A stretch of DNA of 9,076 nucleotides from JBBQSV01 sp038213615 (GCA_038213615.1 JBBQSV010000027.1:1-9076); one strand, 5' to 3'. Positions 1 through 6,857 are shown, numbered from the stretch's first letter. Notes: generated by a model not told the origin, from the letters alone. Translations and numbers: made by a program.

Positions 1-778
1 AAGCCGTGTTGTCTTTGGCGCTAAAGCCGTCAACTGATAACTTAAACCACCAGGCGCCGACAATAAACATGACGATAGCGTAGCTGTAGCCGGTGTAGCT
101 AAGTGCCGTTAAGCTCAGGGAGGCAACTACAAAAGCCATGATATAAGCAGTAATCTGAATTTTGGTTTGTTGGACGCCCTGAACAACCGGTAGAACCGGT
201 ATCTTGGCCCGCCTATAATCATCTAGGCGTCTAACGGCAATGGCATAAAAATGGGGCATTTGCCAACAGACCAGGATCACAAACAGGGCTAGGGCGGCCC
301 CGTCAAAGTGGTTGGTGACGGCCAGGTACCCAGCAAGCGGTGGCATGGCTCCGGATACAGCACCGATTAGAGTGCCGTGAACACTGTGGCGCTTACTCCA
401 GCTGTAAGCCACTAGGTAAAAGAACATGCCGGTCACCCCGGTTGCTACCGTTAGTCGATTAGTAAAGCCAATCAAAACACTAAAACCAATGGCTCCTAGG
501 ATAACCCCAAAAGTTAGTGCCGCCTCATTGCTAATAGCCCGCGTTGCCAAAGACCGCTTTTTGGTACGCTCCATGAATTTATCAATATCACGGTCGATAA
601 AGTTATTGATAACACAGGCCGACCCAATAACCAGCGATGTGCCGCCCATCATTGCTGCGTACAGTGCAAAGTTAATGCTGTGTCTGGAAGCTAACAAAAA
701 CCCAGCCGTGGCATAGATGGCATTGCCATAGATAATACCGGGCTTGGTCAGGTAATAGTATGCCTTTAACTTATCCAT
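1..778 (-). CDS. cyoE: Protoheme IX farnesyltransferase (heme O synthase), 3' end cut by window
   Basis: This integral membrane prenyltransferase adds a farnesyl group to protoheme IX to make heme O, the high-spin heme of the bo3 oxidase encoded next door. My translation of the minus strand from ATG at 778-776 gives 259 residues before the window edge; the family is usually about 280-300, so the last helix is probably missing. The first Asp-rich motif is at residues 58-66 (N58xxxD62xxxD66), followed by MERTKKR. The second conserved block, near residues 172-200, reads WQMPHFYAIA, then DDYRRAKIPVLPV, very close to E. coli CyoE. Several hydrophobic helices surround these motifs, as expected for the UbiA superfamily. 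One small departure is Ser76 where RPL is usual after the first motif. A GAAGGT ribosome site lies about 9 bases before the ATG. The gene is divergent from cyoABCD rather than last in that operon as in E. coli. Identification is firm. Confidence 0.95.
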   Translation of the reverse strand, partial: MDKLKAYYYLTKPGIIYGNAIYATAGFLLASRHSINFALYAAMMGGTSLVIGSACVINNFIDRDIDKFMERTKKRSLATRAISNEAALTFGVILGAIGFSVLIGFTNRLTVATGVTGMFFYLVAYSWSKRHSVHGTLIGAVSGAMPPLAGYLAVTNHFDGAALALFVILVCWQMPHFYAIAVRRLDDYRRAKIPVLPVVQGVQQTKIQITAYIMAFVVASLSLTALSYTGYSYAIVMFIVGAWWFKLSVDGFSAKDNTA

Positions 779-800
779 GTCTGGGACACCTTCATTACTA

Positions 801-818
801 GTACTATAACATTAGTAC
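801..818. promoter_or_regulatory. Inverted repeat in the cyoE/cyoA divergent region (possible operator)
   Basis: GTACTA (801-806) and TAGTAC (813-818) form a perfect 6-base inverted repeat around a 6-base spacer. It covers the predicted cyoE -10. TAGTAC also occurs at 799-804. A repressor or activator bound here could affect both divergent genes. It is short, so chance is possible. Confidence 0.3.
803..813 (-). promoter_or_regulatory. Putative extended -10 of cyoE
   Basis: Read on the minus strand, TGTTATAGT (TG at 811-810, TATAGT at 808-803) matches an extended -10 element. It lies about 25 bases before the cyoE ATG, leaving a leader of roughly 17-20 bases that contains the GAAGGT ribosome site. 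No good -35 is visible 17 bases upstream, which is tolerable for an extended -10. Prediction by eye only. Confidence 0.4.
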
Positions 819-839
819 AATGCGTTCATTTGCCGCCTT

Positions 840-869
840 TTGCCATGCTATAGTTAGGGTAGTGATAAT
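840..869 (+). promoter_or_regulatory. Putative promoter of cyoABCD
   Basis: TTGCCA (840-845) and GATAAT (864-869) each match the sigma-70 consensus at five of six positions and are separated by 18 bases. The predicted start near 876 leaves a leader of about 20 bases holding the cyoA ribosome site. An alternative extended -10, TGCTATAGT, ends at 854. A small ATAA-TGG-TTAT dyad (865-875) overlaps the -10 and the predicted start. Confidence 0.45.
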
Positions 870-881
870 GGTTATTTCCTA

Positions 882-889
882 AGGGGGAG
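882..889 (+). promoter_or_regulatory. Ribosome binding site of cyoA
   Basis: The purine-rich AGGGGGAG sits 8 bases before ATG at 898 but only 5 before the in-frame TTG at 895. This spacing favours the ATG as the start of cyoA. Confidence 0.6.
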
Positions 890-897
890 TTCGTTTG

Positions 898-1791
898 ATG
901 TCGGCGCAAAATAGAAGCTTTAGCTTAGGCAAACATTTACTGCTAATCAGTCTAGGCCTGGCTGATCTGGCACTAGTTATTAGATACTTCATACACGGCC
1001 GGAACGTAGCATTATTTAATCCACAGGGGCAGATTGCCCGTCAGCAACACAGTCTAATGATGTTTATCTTGGGTGTGTTGCTAGCTGTTGCCATCCCCTC
1101 GCTGGGTATGCTGTTTTTTATCGCCTGGAAATACAGGGAAACAAATCACAAACTAGCACATGGTCCCGGTGCTAAGCACAGTAAAACGTTTGTCGGCAGT
1201 ATTTGGTTATTTCCAACTTTAGTTATGCTGTTGCTAGCGAGCGTCATGATACCCATGACCCGCAAACTAGCCCCCCGCAAGGCGCTGTCTGACGCCAAAC
1301 CGCTTACCATTCAAGTTATATCATTGCGTTGGAAGTGGCTATTTATCTACCCCCAGCAGCAAGTTGCATCACTCAATTTTGTGCAGCTGCCTATGGACAC
1401 GCCGGTCACGTTTGAGATGACAGCCGACGAAACACCAATGAGTTCGTTCTGGATTCCGAATTTGGAAGGCCAGCTATACACAATGACTAGCCATCTTAAT
1501 AGACTGAACATGATGGCTAGCAAACCAGGGGATTACCCTGGCAGCTCGGCAGAGATAAACGGAGCCGGTTTCGCTGGGATGAAATTTACAGCTCGTGTCA
1601 GCTCTAAAGAAGGTTTTGATAGCTGGGTCAAATCTGTAAAACAGTCCCCCAACCAGCTGGATGGTAGTGCTTACAAGGACCTGCTAAAGCCCAGTCAATA
1701 CAATCCGTCTGAATTTTATTCGGATTACACCCCCAACCTATATGCTGATGTGATTGCCAAATACGAGGGGCCAGGGGGGCATATACACTAG
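898..1791 (+). CDS. cyoA: Cytochrome bo3 quinol oxidase subunit II (CyoA), lacking lipobox and K-channel Glu
   Basis: Subunit II of the quinol oxidase anchors a periplasmic-type cupredoxin-fold domain with two transmembrane helices. The 297-residue protein aligns with E. coli CyoA along its length: FNPQGQIARQQHSL, a helix around residues 53-78, a second around 101-119, then SLRWKWLFIYP and the closing segment PSQYNPSEFYSDYTPNLYADVI. The CuA ligands are absent, as expected in quinol oxidases. There are three oddities. The N-terminal hydrophobic segment (about 13-33) has no Cys, so the lipoprotein lipobox of E. coli CyoA is missing and the segment is probably an uncleaved anchor. The Glu that feeds the K channel (E. 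coli Glu89) aligns with Val99 (codon 1192-1194). The His/Met-rich tail of E. coli CyoA is absent; the protein ends in HIH. First gene of the operon; cyoB starts 2 bases after its stop. Confidence 0.95.
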   Translation: MSAQNRSFSLGKHLLLISLGLADLALVIRYFIHGRNVALFNPQGQIARQQHSLMMFILGVLLAVAIPSLGMLFFIAWKYRETNHKLAHGPGAKHSKTFVGSIWLFPTLVMLLLASVMIPMTRKLAPRKALSDAKPLTIQVISLRWKWLFIYPQQQVASLNFVQLPMDTPVTFEMTADETPMSSFWIPNLEGQLYTMTSHLNRLNMMASKPGDYPGSSAEINGAGFAGMKFTARVSSKEGFDSWVKSVKQSPNQLDGSAYKDLLKPSQYNPSEFYSDYTPNLYADVIAKYEGPGGHIH

Positions 1792-1793
1792 CT

Positions 1794-3872
1794 ATGAAAG
1801 AATTACTTATCGGCAACCTGACTTGGAGTTCGTTACCGCACGAATGGTTTACCATAGCTGGGACATTAACCTTTTTCGTCTTAGGTTTAGTTGCCGTAGT
1901 GGCCATAACCCGCCTGAAGCGTTGGAAATGGCTTTGGGATGAATGGCTGACTACTGTCGACCCCAAAAAGATTGGCATTATGTACTTCATTGTTGGCGGG
2001 GCTATGCTGGTCCGGGGTGGGCTAGATGCTCTGATGATCTGGCTGCAACAAGCGCTATCCAGTGGCGGATCGCATGGCTATCTTTCGTCTGATCACTTCC
2101 AGCAAATATTTACAGCCCACGGCAATATCATGGTGTTTTTTGTGGCCATGGCCCTTATCTTTGGACTCATAAACTACATTGTGCCTTTGCAGATCGGTGC
2201 CCGTGATTTGGCATCACCGTTTATGAATACGCTGGGATTTTGGTTATTCGTCGGTGGCGTAGTGATGGTAAATATGTTCTTTGTTTTTGGAGGGAGCTAC
2301 GCTGCTACTGGCTGGCTGGCAGTTCAGCCTTTGGCCGCCAAACAGTTCAGCCCAGGTACCGGAGTAGATTATTGGATATGGAGTCTGATGATTTCTGGTA
2401 TTGGTACCACGCTGGGCGCCATCAACTTTATTATGACTATCCTAAAAATGCGGGCCAAGGGTATGAAGCTGATGATGATGCCACTATTTACGTGGGGATC
2501 ACTATTCAGCATGCTAATGGCAGTAACGATATTCCCACTACTTACGGCTACGCTATTTTTGGTTTATTTTGACCGAGCTTTGGGCGCCCACTTCTTTACA
2601 ACCCTAGGCGGTGGCGACCCTATGATGTACACCAACCTAATTTGGATGTGGGGACATCCCGAAGTATACGTCTTGATTCTGCCAGCCTTTGGTGTGTTTT
2701 CAGAGGTAGTTTCGGTATTTAGTCGTAAACCGATCGCCAGCTATACATCGGCCGTGCTAGGTATGATGGGGGTTTCGACGTTGGCGTTGTCGGTGTGGCT
2801 GCACCACTTCTTTACCATGGGAGCCAGTGCTGATGTAAACGCATTCTTTGGTCTGATGACCATGGTAATCGCCATCCCGACGTCAGTACTGGTATTTAAC
2901 TGGATCGCCACCATGTACAAGGGACGAATACGGTTTGAAACACCAATGCTGTGGTTTTTGGGTTTCATCAGCGTCTTTACGCTTGGTGGCATGTCGGGTG
3001 TGATGTTGGCGGTACCACCAGTCGATTTTCAACTGCACAACAGCCTGTTTTTGGTAGCACACTTTCATTCCACTGTTATTGGTGGCGTGTTATTTGGTAT
3101 TTTTTGTGCCGTGTCGTATTGGTTCCCAAAGTTTACTGGGCTCAAGCTTAACGAACGCATTGGCCGCAAGGCATTTTGGTGCTGGATAATTGGCTTTTTT
3201 ATGTCGTTTGGCCCCATGTATGTGCTGGGCTTGATGGGCGCTACTCGCCGGCTTGATCATTACGACGCTTCTACAGGATGGCAGCCATTGTTTGTAATGA
3301 TGCTGATCGGGGGGATTGTAATTGCTGTTGGTGTAGCCCTGCAGTTTGCTCAGATCATCGCTAGCTTTGTACAAAAAAACCGCGTAGGCAATGATCCGTG
3401 GGATGGACGAACGCTGGAATGGGCTGCGTCGTCACCACCACCGTTTTATAACTTTGCAGTTGTCCCCCATGTTCATAAGCGCGACGCATATTTAGATATG
3501 AAGCAGCACAGTATGCCAGAACCTCACTATGAAGATATTCATATGCCCAAGAACACGGCATCAGGTGTATATATTTCTGCCTTTGCCACGCTAGCTTGTT
3601 TTGGGTTCGTATGGAATATTGTCTGGCTAATCGTGGTAGCGGTCATCGGCATCATCGTTTGTTTGATTACCCGTACTTATGACGAGCATACAGAATACAC
3701 CTTGACGGCCGATCAAGTAAGGCAGCTAGAGCATGCTAGAACAAAGAAAGATCGGTCGGCTGGACCCATCAAAAAAACTGACCAGATTGAAGACATTGGT
3801 GTGTGGGAATTTATTGGAGTGGTATTTGCTTTTGGTAAAGATGTACTGCGAAACAAAAGGTGGCGAACGTGA
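1794..3872 (+). CDS. cyoB: Cytochrome bo3 quinol oxidase subunit I (CyoB), K-channel lysine replaced by Leu
   Basis: The catalytic subunit reduces oxygen to water at the heme o3-CuB centre, using electrons from quinol through heme b. All metal ligands are visible: His109 and His425 (heme b), His288, His337 and His338 (CuB), His423 (heme o3), and Tyr292 of the His-Tyr cross-link. D-channel residues are present: Asn127, Asp138, Asn145 and Glu290. Quinol-site residues matching E. coli Arg71, Asp75, His98 and Gln101 are Arg74, Asp78, His101 and Gln104. The K-channel Lys (E. coli Lys362) is Leu366 (codon 2889-2891), although Ser319 and Thr363 of that channel remain. At 692 residues it is about 30 longer than E. 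coli CyoB. The extra C-terminal tail (about 651-692) is charged, then contains a short hydrophobic helix and ends in basic residues. The ATG lies 2 bases after the cyoA stop; the nearest G-rich ribosome site is 14 bases away, so coupling to cyoA is likely. Confidence 0.97.
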   Translation: MKELLIGNLTWSSLPHEWFTIAGTLTFFVLGLVAVVAITRLKRWKWLWDEWLTTVDPKKIGIMYFIVGGAMLVRGGLDALMIWLQQALSSGGSHGYLSSDHFQQIFTAHGNIMVFFVAMALIFGLINYIVPLQIGARDLASPFMNTLGFWLFVGGVVMVNMFFVFGGSYAATGWLAVQPLAAKQFSPGTGVDYWIWSLMISGIGTTLGAINFIMTILKMRAKGMKLMMMPLFTWGSLFSMLMAVTIFPLLTATLFLVYFDRALGAHFFTTLGGGDPMMYTNLIWMWGHPEVYVLILPAFGVFSEVVSVFSRKPIASYTSAVLGMMGVSTLALSVWLHHFFTMGASADVNAFFGLMTMVIAIPTSVLVFNWIATMYKGRIRFETPMLWFLGFISVFTLGGMSGVMLAVPPVDFQLHNSLFLVAHFHSTVIGGVLFGIFCAVSYWFPKFTGLKLNERIGRKAFWCWIIGFFMSFGPMYVLGLMGATRRLDHYDASTGWQPLFVMMLIGGIVIAVGVALQFAQIIASFVQKNRVGNDPWDGRTLEWAASSPPPFYNFAVVPHVHKRDAYLDMKQHSMPEPHYEDIHMPKNTASGVYISAFATLACFGFVWNIVWLIVVAVIGIIVCLITRTYDEHTEYTLTADQVRQLEHARTKKDRSAGPIKKTDQIEDIGVWEFIGVVFAFGKDVLRNKRWRT
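3856..3863 (+). promoter_or_regulatory. Ribosome binding site deciding the cyoC start
   Basis: AAAGGTGG ends 5 bases before GTG at 3869, a normal spacing. The other in-frame GTG at 3860 would lie inside this element. The site therefore favours 3869, which overlaps the cyoB stop as GTGA. Confidence 0.55.
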
Positions 3873-4459
3873 CGCAGCACGGCATGAATCGCCACCAGGC
3901 CGAAGCCCTAGACAGGACAATGTTTGGCTTCTGGGTTTATTTGATGACAGATCTTTTGATGTTTGCAGTTTTATTTGCCGTCTACGCCGTTCTGCACAAC
4001 AGTACATTCGGAGGGCAAACCGGGCGCGAATTATTCAGGTTGCCGATTGCCCTAACGGGTACGATTATTTTGCTGACTAGTAGCCTAACCTGTGGCATTG
4101 GTATGATTGCGGCGCGCCAGGCCAACAAGTCTCAGACACTCTTTTGGTTTATCACCACTTTCGTTTTAGGGCTAAGCTTTTTGGGCCTAGAGATACATGA
4201 ATTTGCTACACTCGTCCACGACGGGCATACCATACAAAGCAATGCTTTTATGTCTGCATTCTTTGCACTAGTGGGTACGCACGGGCTGCACATTATCACT
4301 GGTTTGCTCTGGATGGCCACTACACTTGTCTTTATTGTGAAGCGGGGGTTGAACAGCCATCTTGTGCGCAAGCTAGCCTTGCTGAGCTTGTTTTGGCACT
4401 TTTTAGATATCGTCTGGATATTCATTTTCACAATGGTGTATTTAGGAGCCATTAAATGA
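3869..4459 (+). CDS. cyoC: Cytochrome bo3 quinol oxidase subunit III (CyoC)
   Basis: Subunit III is a five-helix membrane protein of the COX3 family that stabilises the oxidase and does not bind redox metals. The 196-residue product matches the length of E. coli CyoC (204) and its conserved blocks: MFGFWVYLMTDLLMF near the N terminus, FLGLEIHEF in the middle, AFFALVGTHGLHIITGL, and the closing LFWHFLDIVWIFIFTMVYL. I chose GTG at 3869 because of the ribosome site at 3856-3863 and because it gives the 4-base GTGA overlap with cyoB typical of translational coupling. GTG at 3860 would add three residues. Its stop overlaps the cyoD start as ATGA. Nothing essential appears missing. Confidence 0.95.
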   Translation: MTQHGMNRHQAEALDRTMFGFWVYLMTDLLMFAVLFAVYAVLHNSTFGGQTGRELFRLPIALTGTIILLTSSLTCGIGMIAARQANKSQTLFWFITTFVLGLSFLGLEIHEFATLVHDGHTIQSNAFMSAFFALVGTHGLHIITGLLWMATTLVFIVKRGLNSHLVRKLALLSLFWHFLDIVWIFIFTMVYLGAIK

Positions 4460-5148
4460 GTGGCTCGCAACATCGCCAATCACACCGGCTGGAGAGTGAA
4501 CACGGTACGGTAGGGGCGTACGTGATTGGGTTTGTATTGTCGTTGGTTCTTACGCTCATACCGTACTATCTGGTGGTTAACCACAAACTTTCGGGGACGA
4601 GTTTGCTAGCAACGATTTTGGGATTTGGAGTTGGGCAAATGATTGTTCAGCTAACCTTCTTTTTGCATTTAGGCAGAGGACCAAAACCTAATTGGAACTT
4701 TTTCTTCTTTATGGCAACGGTTGGCGTTATTTTGGTAGTGGTGGGTGGCTCTATCATGATAATTCACAACTTACATTACAATATGTCGCCCCAAGATCAG
4801 TCAAAAAGACTGATTAACGACGAAGACATTGCTCAGATCGGTAGCAAAAAGACCGGCGCCTGCGCAGGGCAGCATACCAATCATCAAGTTGTTATCCAGG
4901 ATGGTAGGGTGACCCCGTTGCACACAGCGGCGACTAAATGCGACACGCTAACATTTATAAATAATGATAGTCGGTCACGTGAGATTGCGTTCGGGCCACA
5001 TGAGCACCATGAAGTGTACAGCGGGGTTGATGAATTAATTGTGCGAAAAGGACAGAACGGGACAATAACACTTTCAGAAACGGGCGTGTACGAGTTCCAC
5101 GATCATTTAAACCCAGAAGTTACCGGTGAGTTCGCAGTTAATCCGTAG
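4456..5148 (+). CDS. cyoD: Cytochrome bo3 quinol oxidase subunit IV (CyoD) fused to a cupredoxin-like domain
   Basis: Residues 1-110 are a standard CyoD, the small three-helix subunit that helps assemble the CuB site of subunit I. It has a His-rich N terminus, then HGTVGAYVIGFVLSLVLTLIP, a second helix ending FFLHLGRG, and a third ending NLHYNM, where E. coli CyoD (109 residues) stops. Here the frame continues for 120 more residues: a hydrophilic linker (111-135) and a cupredoxin-like domain (about 136-230). In E. coli the CyoD C terminus faces outward, so the added domain should sit beside the CyoA soluble domain. AGGAG at 4444-4448 lies 7 bases before the ATG, and the start overlaps the cyoC stop as ATGA. 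No frameshift or internal stop interrupts the fusion. It is the last gene of the operon and converges on the kinase gene with a 12-base gap. Confidence 0.93.
   Translation: MSGSQHRQSHRLESEHGTVGAYVIGFVLSLVLTLIPYYLVVNHKLSGTSLLATILGFGVGQMIVQLTFFLHLGRGPKPNWNFFFFMATVGVILVVVGGSIMIIHNLHYNMSPQDQSKRLINDEDIAQIGSKKTGACAGQHTNHQVVIQDGRVTPLHTAATKCDTLTFINNDSRSREIAFGPHEHHEVYSGVDELIVRKGQNGTITLSETGVYEFHDHLNPEVTGEFAVNP
4861..5145 (+). other. Cupredoxin-like domain fused to the C terminus of CyoD
   Basis: Residues 136-230 of CyoD resemble the cupredoxin-like family that carries a PHxxH-type motif and a closing HDHLNP block. Visible elements are Cys136, Cys162, strand TLTFINNDS, PHEHH (181-185), a KGQNGTITL strand, and YEFHDHLNPEVTGEFAV (212-228). 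In a blue copper protein the last loop would be Cys-xx-His-xx-Met. Here the Cys position is Asp216 and the Met position is Val222, so a classical type 1 copper site is not expected. His182, His184, His185, His215 and His217 could still bind a metal. The two cysteines could form a disulfide outside the cell. Fold assignment is by motif recognition, not by search. Confidence 0.75.
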
Positions 5149-5160
5149 GTTATCTGCAGG

Positions 5161-6174
5161 CTAGCTGGGTTCTGATTTTTTAGGGGTAGATATCGTGACA
5201 GTTGTGCCACTGCCAGGCTGGCTTTTAATATGTATGCGGCCATGGTGCACGTCAATAATTTGTTTGGCTATAGACAGTCCTAGGCCGTAACCATTTTTGC
5301 CACTTTGGGTGCGAGCTTGATCGGACCGATAAAAACGCTCAAACATGTGTTCTTGGTCTGGCTTGCTGATGCCAATACCCTGGTCGCCGACAGATACCTG
5401 CGTTTCGGCGCCTACGACCCGGGCTTCTATAACAATGGAGGATTTGTCGGGACTGTACTTAATGGCGTTATCCAGTATTGTAGCCAGGGCCTCGCTAATC
5501 ATGTCGGCATCACCCCATATTTTAGAATTAGATTTTGGTGAAAACTCAATTTTAATACGTTTATTTTTAGCTTGTTTGGCGTAGCGCTTTATTACTGTGG
5601 TTACTAATCGGTTAGTATCGACCTTTTTAAAATCTAGACTGGTTTCGTCAGTCTGAGCTAGGCGAAGTAGGCTGTTAGTCAGGTAAGTAAGTTTATCTAG
5701 TTCTTCCAGATTACTATTCAACTGGTCTTTGGCTTGTCTAAGGGTTAGCTTGCTGTCCATCAGAGACACTTCGGTTTCGCTGCGCATGGCGGCGATGGGG
5801 GTGCGCAGTTCATGGCTGGCATCGGCTGCGAAGCGGCTTTGGGCCTGATGAGCCTTTTCAATTGGTTCTAGGGTGCGCCTAGCCAAGAAGTAACTCAAGA
5901 AAGCGCCACCTGTTAGTATCACCAAGTTGACAACCATCAGGTCAGACACAATGTGGGCTTTGGCTAGGACAATTTGTTGAGTCCGATTAGTTAGGAAGTC
6001 ATCTACGTCGTTATAAAAACCTGGCAGAGTACGCACATAACTGGTCTGACGGCTTAAGTCTTTGTTAAGTTCTCGCACTGACAGCCTATATAGTGCAAAA
6101 CTAAAAAAGAGGCTGATCAACATGATGATAGCCAGGTAGGTTGCAGTTAGTTTTACAGATGCTTTACGAAACAT
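5161..6174 (-). CDS. Membrane-bound sensor histidine kinase, HAMP-reduced
   Basis: This 337-residue sensor kinase autophosphorylates on His and passes the phosphate to the regulator encoded just upstream. It has a transmembrane helix at about 8-30, a short outside loop of about 45 residues (31-76), and a second helix at about 77-98. After only some 20 residues (TLEPIEKAHQAQSRF) comes the phosphoacceptor box with His121 in DASHELRTP, so there is no full HAMP domain. The ATPase part shows Asn236 (N box, LDNAIKYSP), DQGIGI at 264-269, the FERFYRSD box at 278-285 and GYGLGL at 295-300. All catalytic boxes look intact. The ATG at 6174 overlaps the end of the regulator gene by 11 bases, indicating coupled translation. 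The loop is too small to suggest a ligand. No specific family name can be given. Confidence 0.93.
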   Translation of the reverse strand: MFRKASVKLTATYLAIIMLISLFFSFALYRLSVRELNKDLSRQTSYVRTLPGFYNDVDDFLTNRTQQIVLAKAHIVSDLMVVNLVILTGGAFLSYFLARRTLEPIEKAHQAQSRFAADASHELRTPIAAMRSETEVSLMDSKLTLRQAKDQLNSNLEELDKLTYLTNSLLRLAQTDETSLDFKKVDTNRLVTTVIKRYAKQAKNKRIKIEFSPKSNSKIWGDADMISEALATILDNAIKYSPDKSSIVIEARVVGAETQVSVGDQGIGISKPDQEHMFERFYRSDQARTQSGKNGYGLGLSIAKQIIDVHHGRIHIKSQPGSGTTVTISTPKKSEPS

Positions 6175-6850
6175 TGTCTAGGCCCAAAAAGTAACCAAAG
6201 CCGCGCTTTGTGTGGATGAGACCTTTGTTTTTAAATGGTTGATCAACTTTGTTTCGCAGATAGCCAATGTAAACTTCAATAGTGTTTGGTAGGACGTCGG
6301 CATCGTAATCCCAAACGTTTTGCATAATCATATCTTTGGTAAGTATACGCTCTGGGTTGCGCATCAAGAATTCTAATAGTGCAAACTCACGCGGTGTGAG
6401 GTCGATGTTTTGGCCACTGCGCTTAACTGCAAAGTTCTGAGTATCTAGAGTTAGGTCTTGGTATTTTAGTTTATTACTCAACGCGCTTTTTGGGCGACGT
6501 AGCAGAGCTCGAATCCGGGCGATCAATTCGACAAAGGCAAATGGTTTAACCAGGTAGTCATCAGCACCGGCATTTAGTCCCTCAGCCCGCTCTAAAACTC
6601 TGTCCTTGGCTGTTAACAGTAAAACGGGTGTTTGGTTTTGGGCTTCACGCAGTTTACGCAGTATGCCTATGCCATCTACTTTGCCAGGCAGCATACGGTC
6701 TAAAATTATTAGGTCATAAGGCTCGGTTTCGGCCATGTTGAGCCCGTCATCACCATTGTAGGCTGTATCGACAGCGTATGATTGCTGAGTCAGCCCGCGC
6801 TTGATAGCGTTGGCTATTTTTTGCTCATCCTCAACTACCAGTATTCTCAT
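6164..6850 (-). CDS. OmpR/PhoB-family response regulator
   Basis: This 228-residue DNA-binding regulator pairs with the kinase downstream. The receiver domain (1-118) has the acidic pair Glu7/Asp8, phosphoacceptor Asp51 in LIILDRMLPG, Thr80 and Lys102 (in VKPFAF). The C-terminal winged helix (about 128-223) has LTPREFALLEFLMRNP, a recognition helix region NTIEVYIGYLRNKVD and the wing HTKRGFGYFL. All key receiver residues are present, so it should be phosphorylation-controlled. The ATG at 6850 has no Shine-Dalgarno sequence in front of it, and a -10-like hexamer ends only 7 bases upstream, so a leaderless transcript is plausible. The gene lies 67 bases downstream of sodB on the same strand. 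Its targets are unknown; the cyo and sod promoters are natural candidates from position alone. Confidence 0.94.
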   Translation of the reverse strand: MRILVVEDEQKIANAIKRGLTQQSYAVDTAYNGDDGLNMAETEPYDLIILDRMLPGKVDGIGILRKLREAQNQTPVLLLTAKDRVLERAEGLNAGADDYLVKPFAFVELIARIRALLRRPKSALSNKLKYQDLTLDTQNFAVKRSGQNIDLTPREFALLEFLMRNPERILTKDMIMQNVWDYDADVLPNTIEVYIGYLRNKVDQPFKNKGLIHTKRGFGYFLGLDNVS

Positions 6851-6857
6851 GTTATCT

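Noticed and set aside
426..716. Plus-strand open frame of 96 codons
   Set aside because: It is antisense to the well-conserved cyoE gene, with no ribosome site or recognisable protein features.
1525..1541. CCAGGG-GATTA-CCCTGG inverted repeat inside cyoA
   Set aside because: It encodes the KPGDYPG segment matching the conserved KPG/EPGTY region of CyoA and has no T-run, so coding constraint explains it better than a terminator or regulatory hairpin.
5148..5168. Absence of CuA ligands and Cys/Met copper residues considered as damage to the oxidase
   Set aside because: Lack of CuA is normal for bo3 quinol oxidases, so it is not evidence of decay. The catalytic ligands in CyoB are all present.
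5149..5182. Possible terminator between cyoD and the kinase, with a run of T at 5177-5182
   Set aside because: Only a weak CAG/CTG stem around GCTAGC precedes it, the T-run is 10 bases or more away, and it lies within the kinase coding sequence. The support is insufficient.
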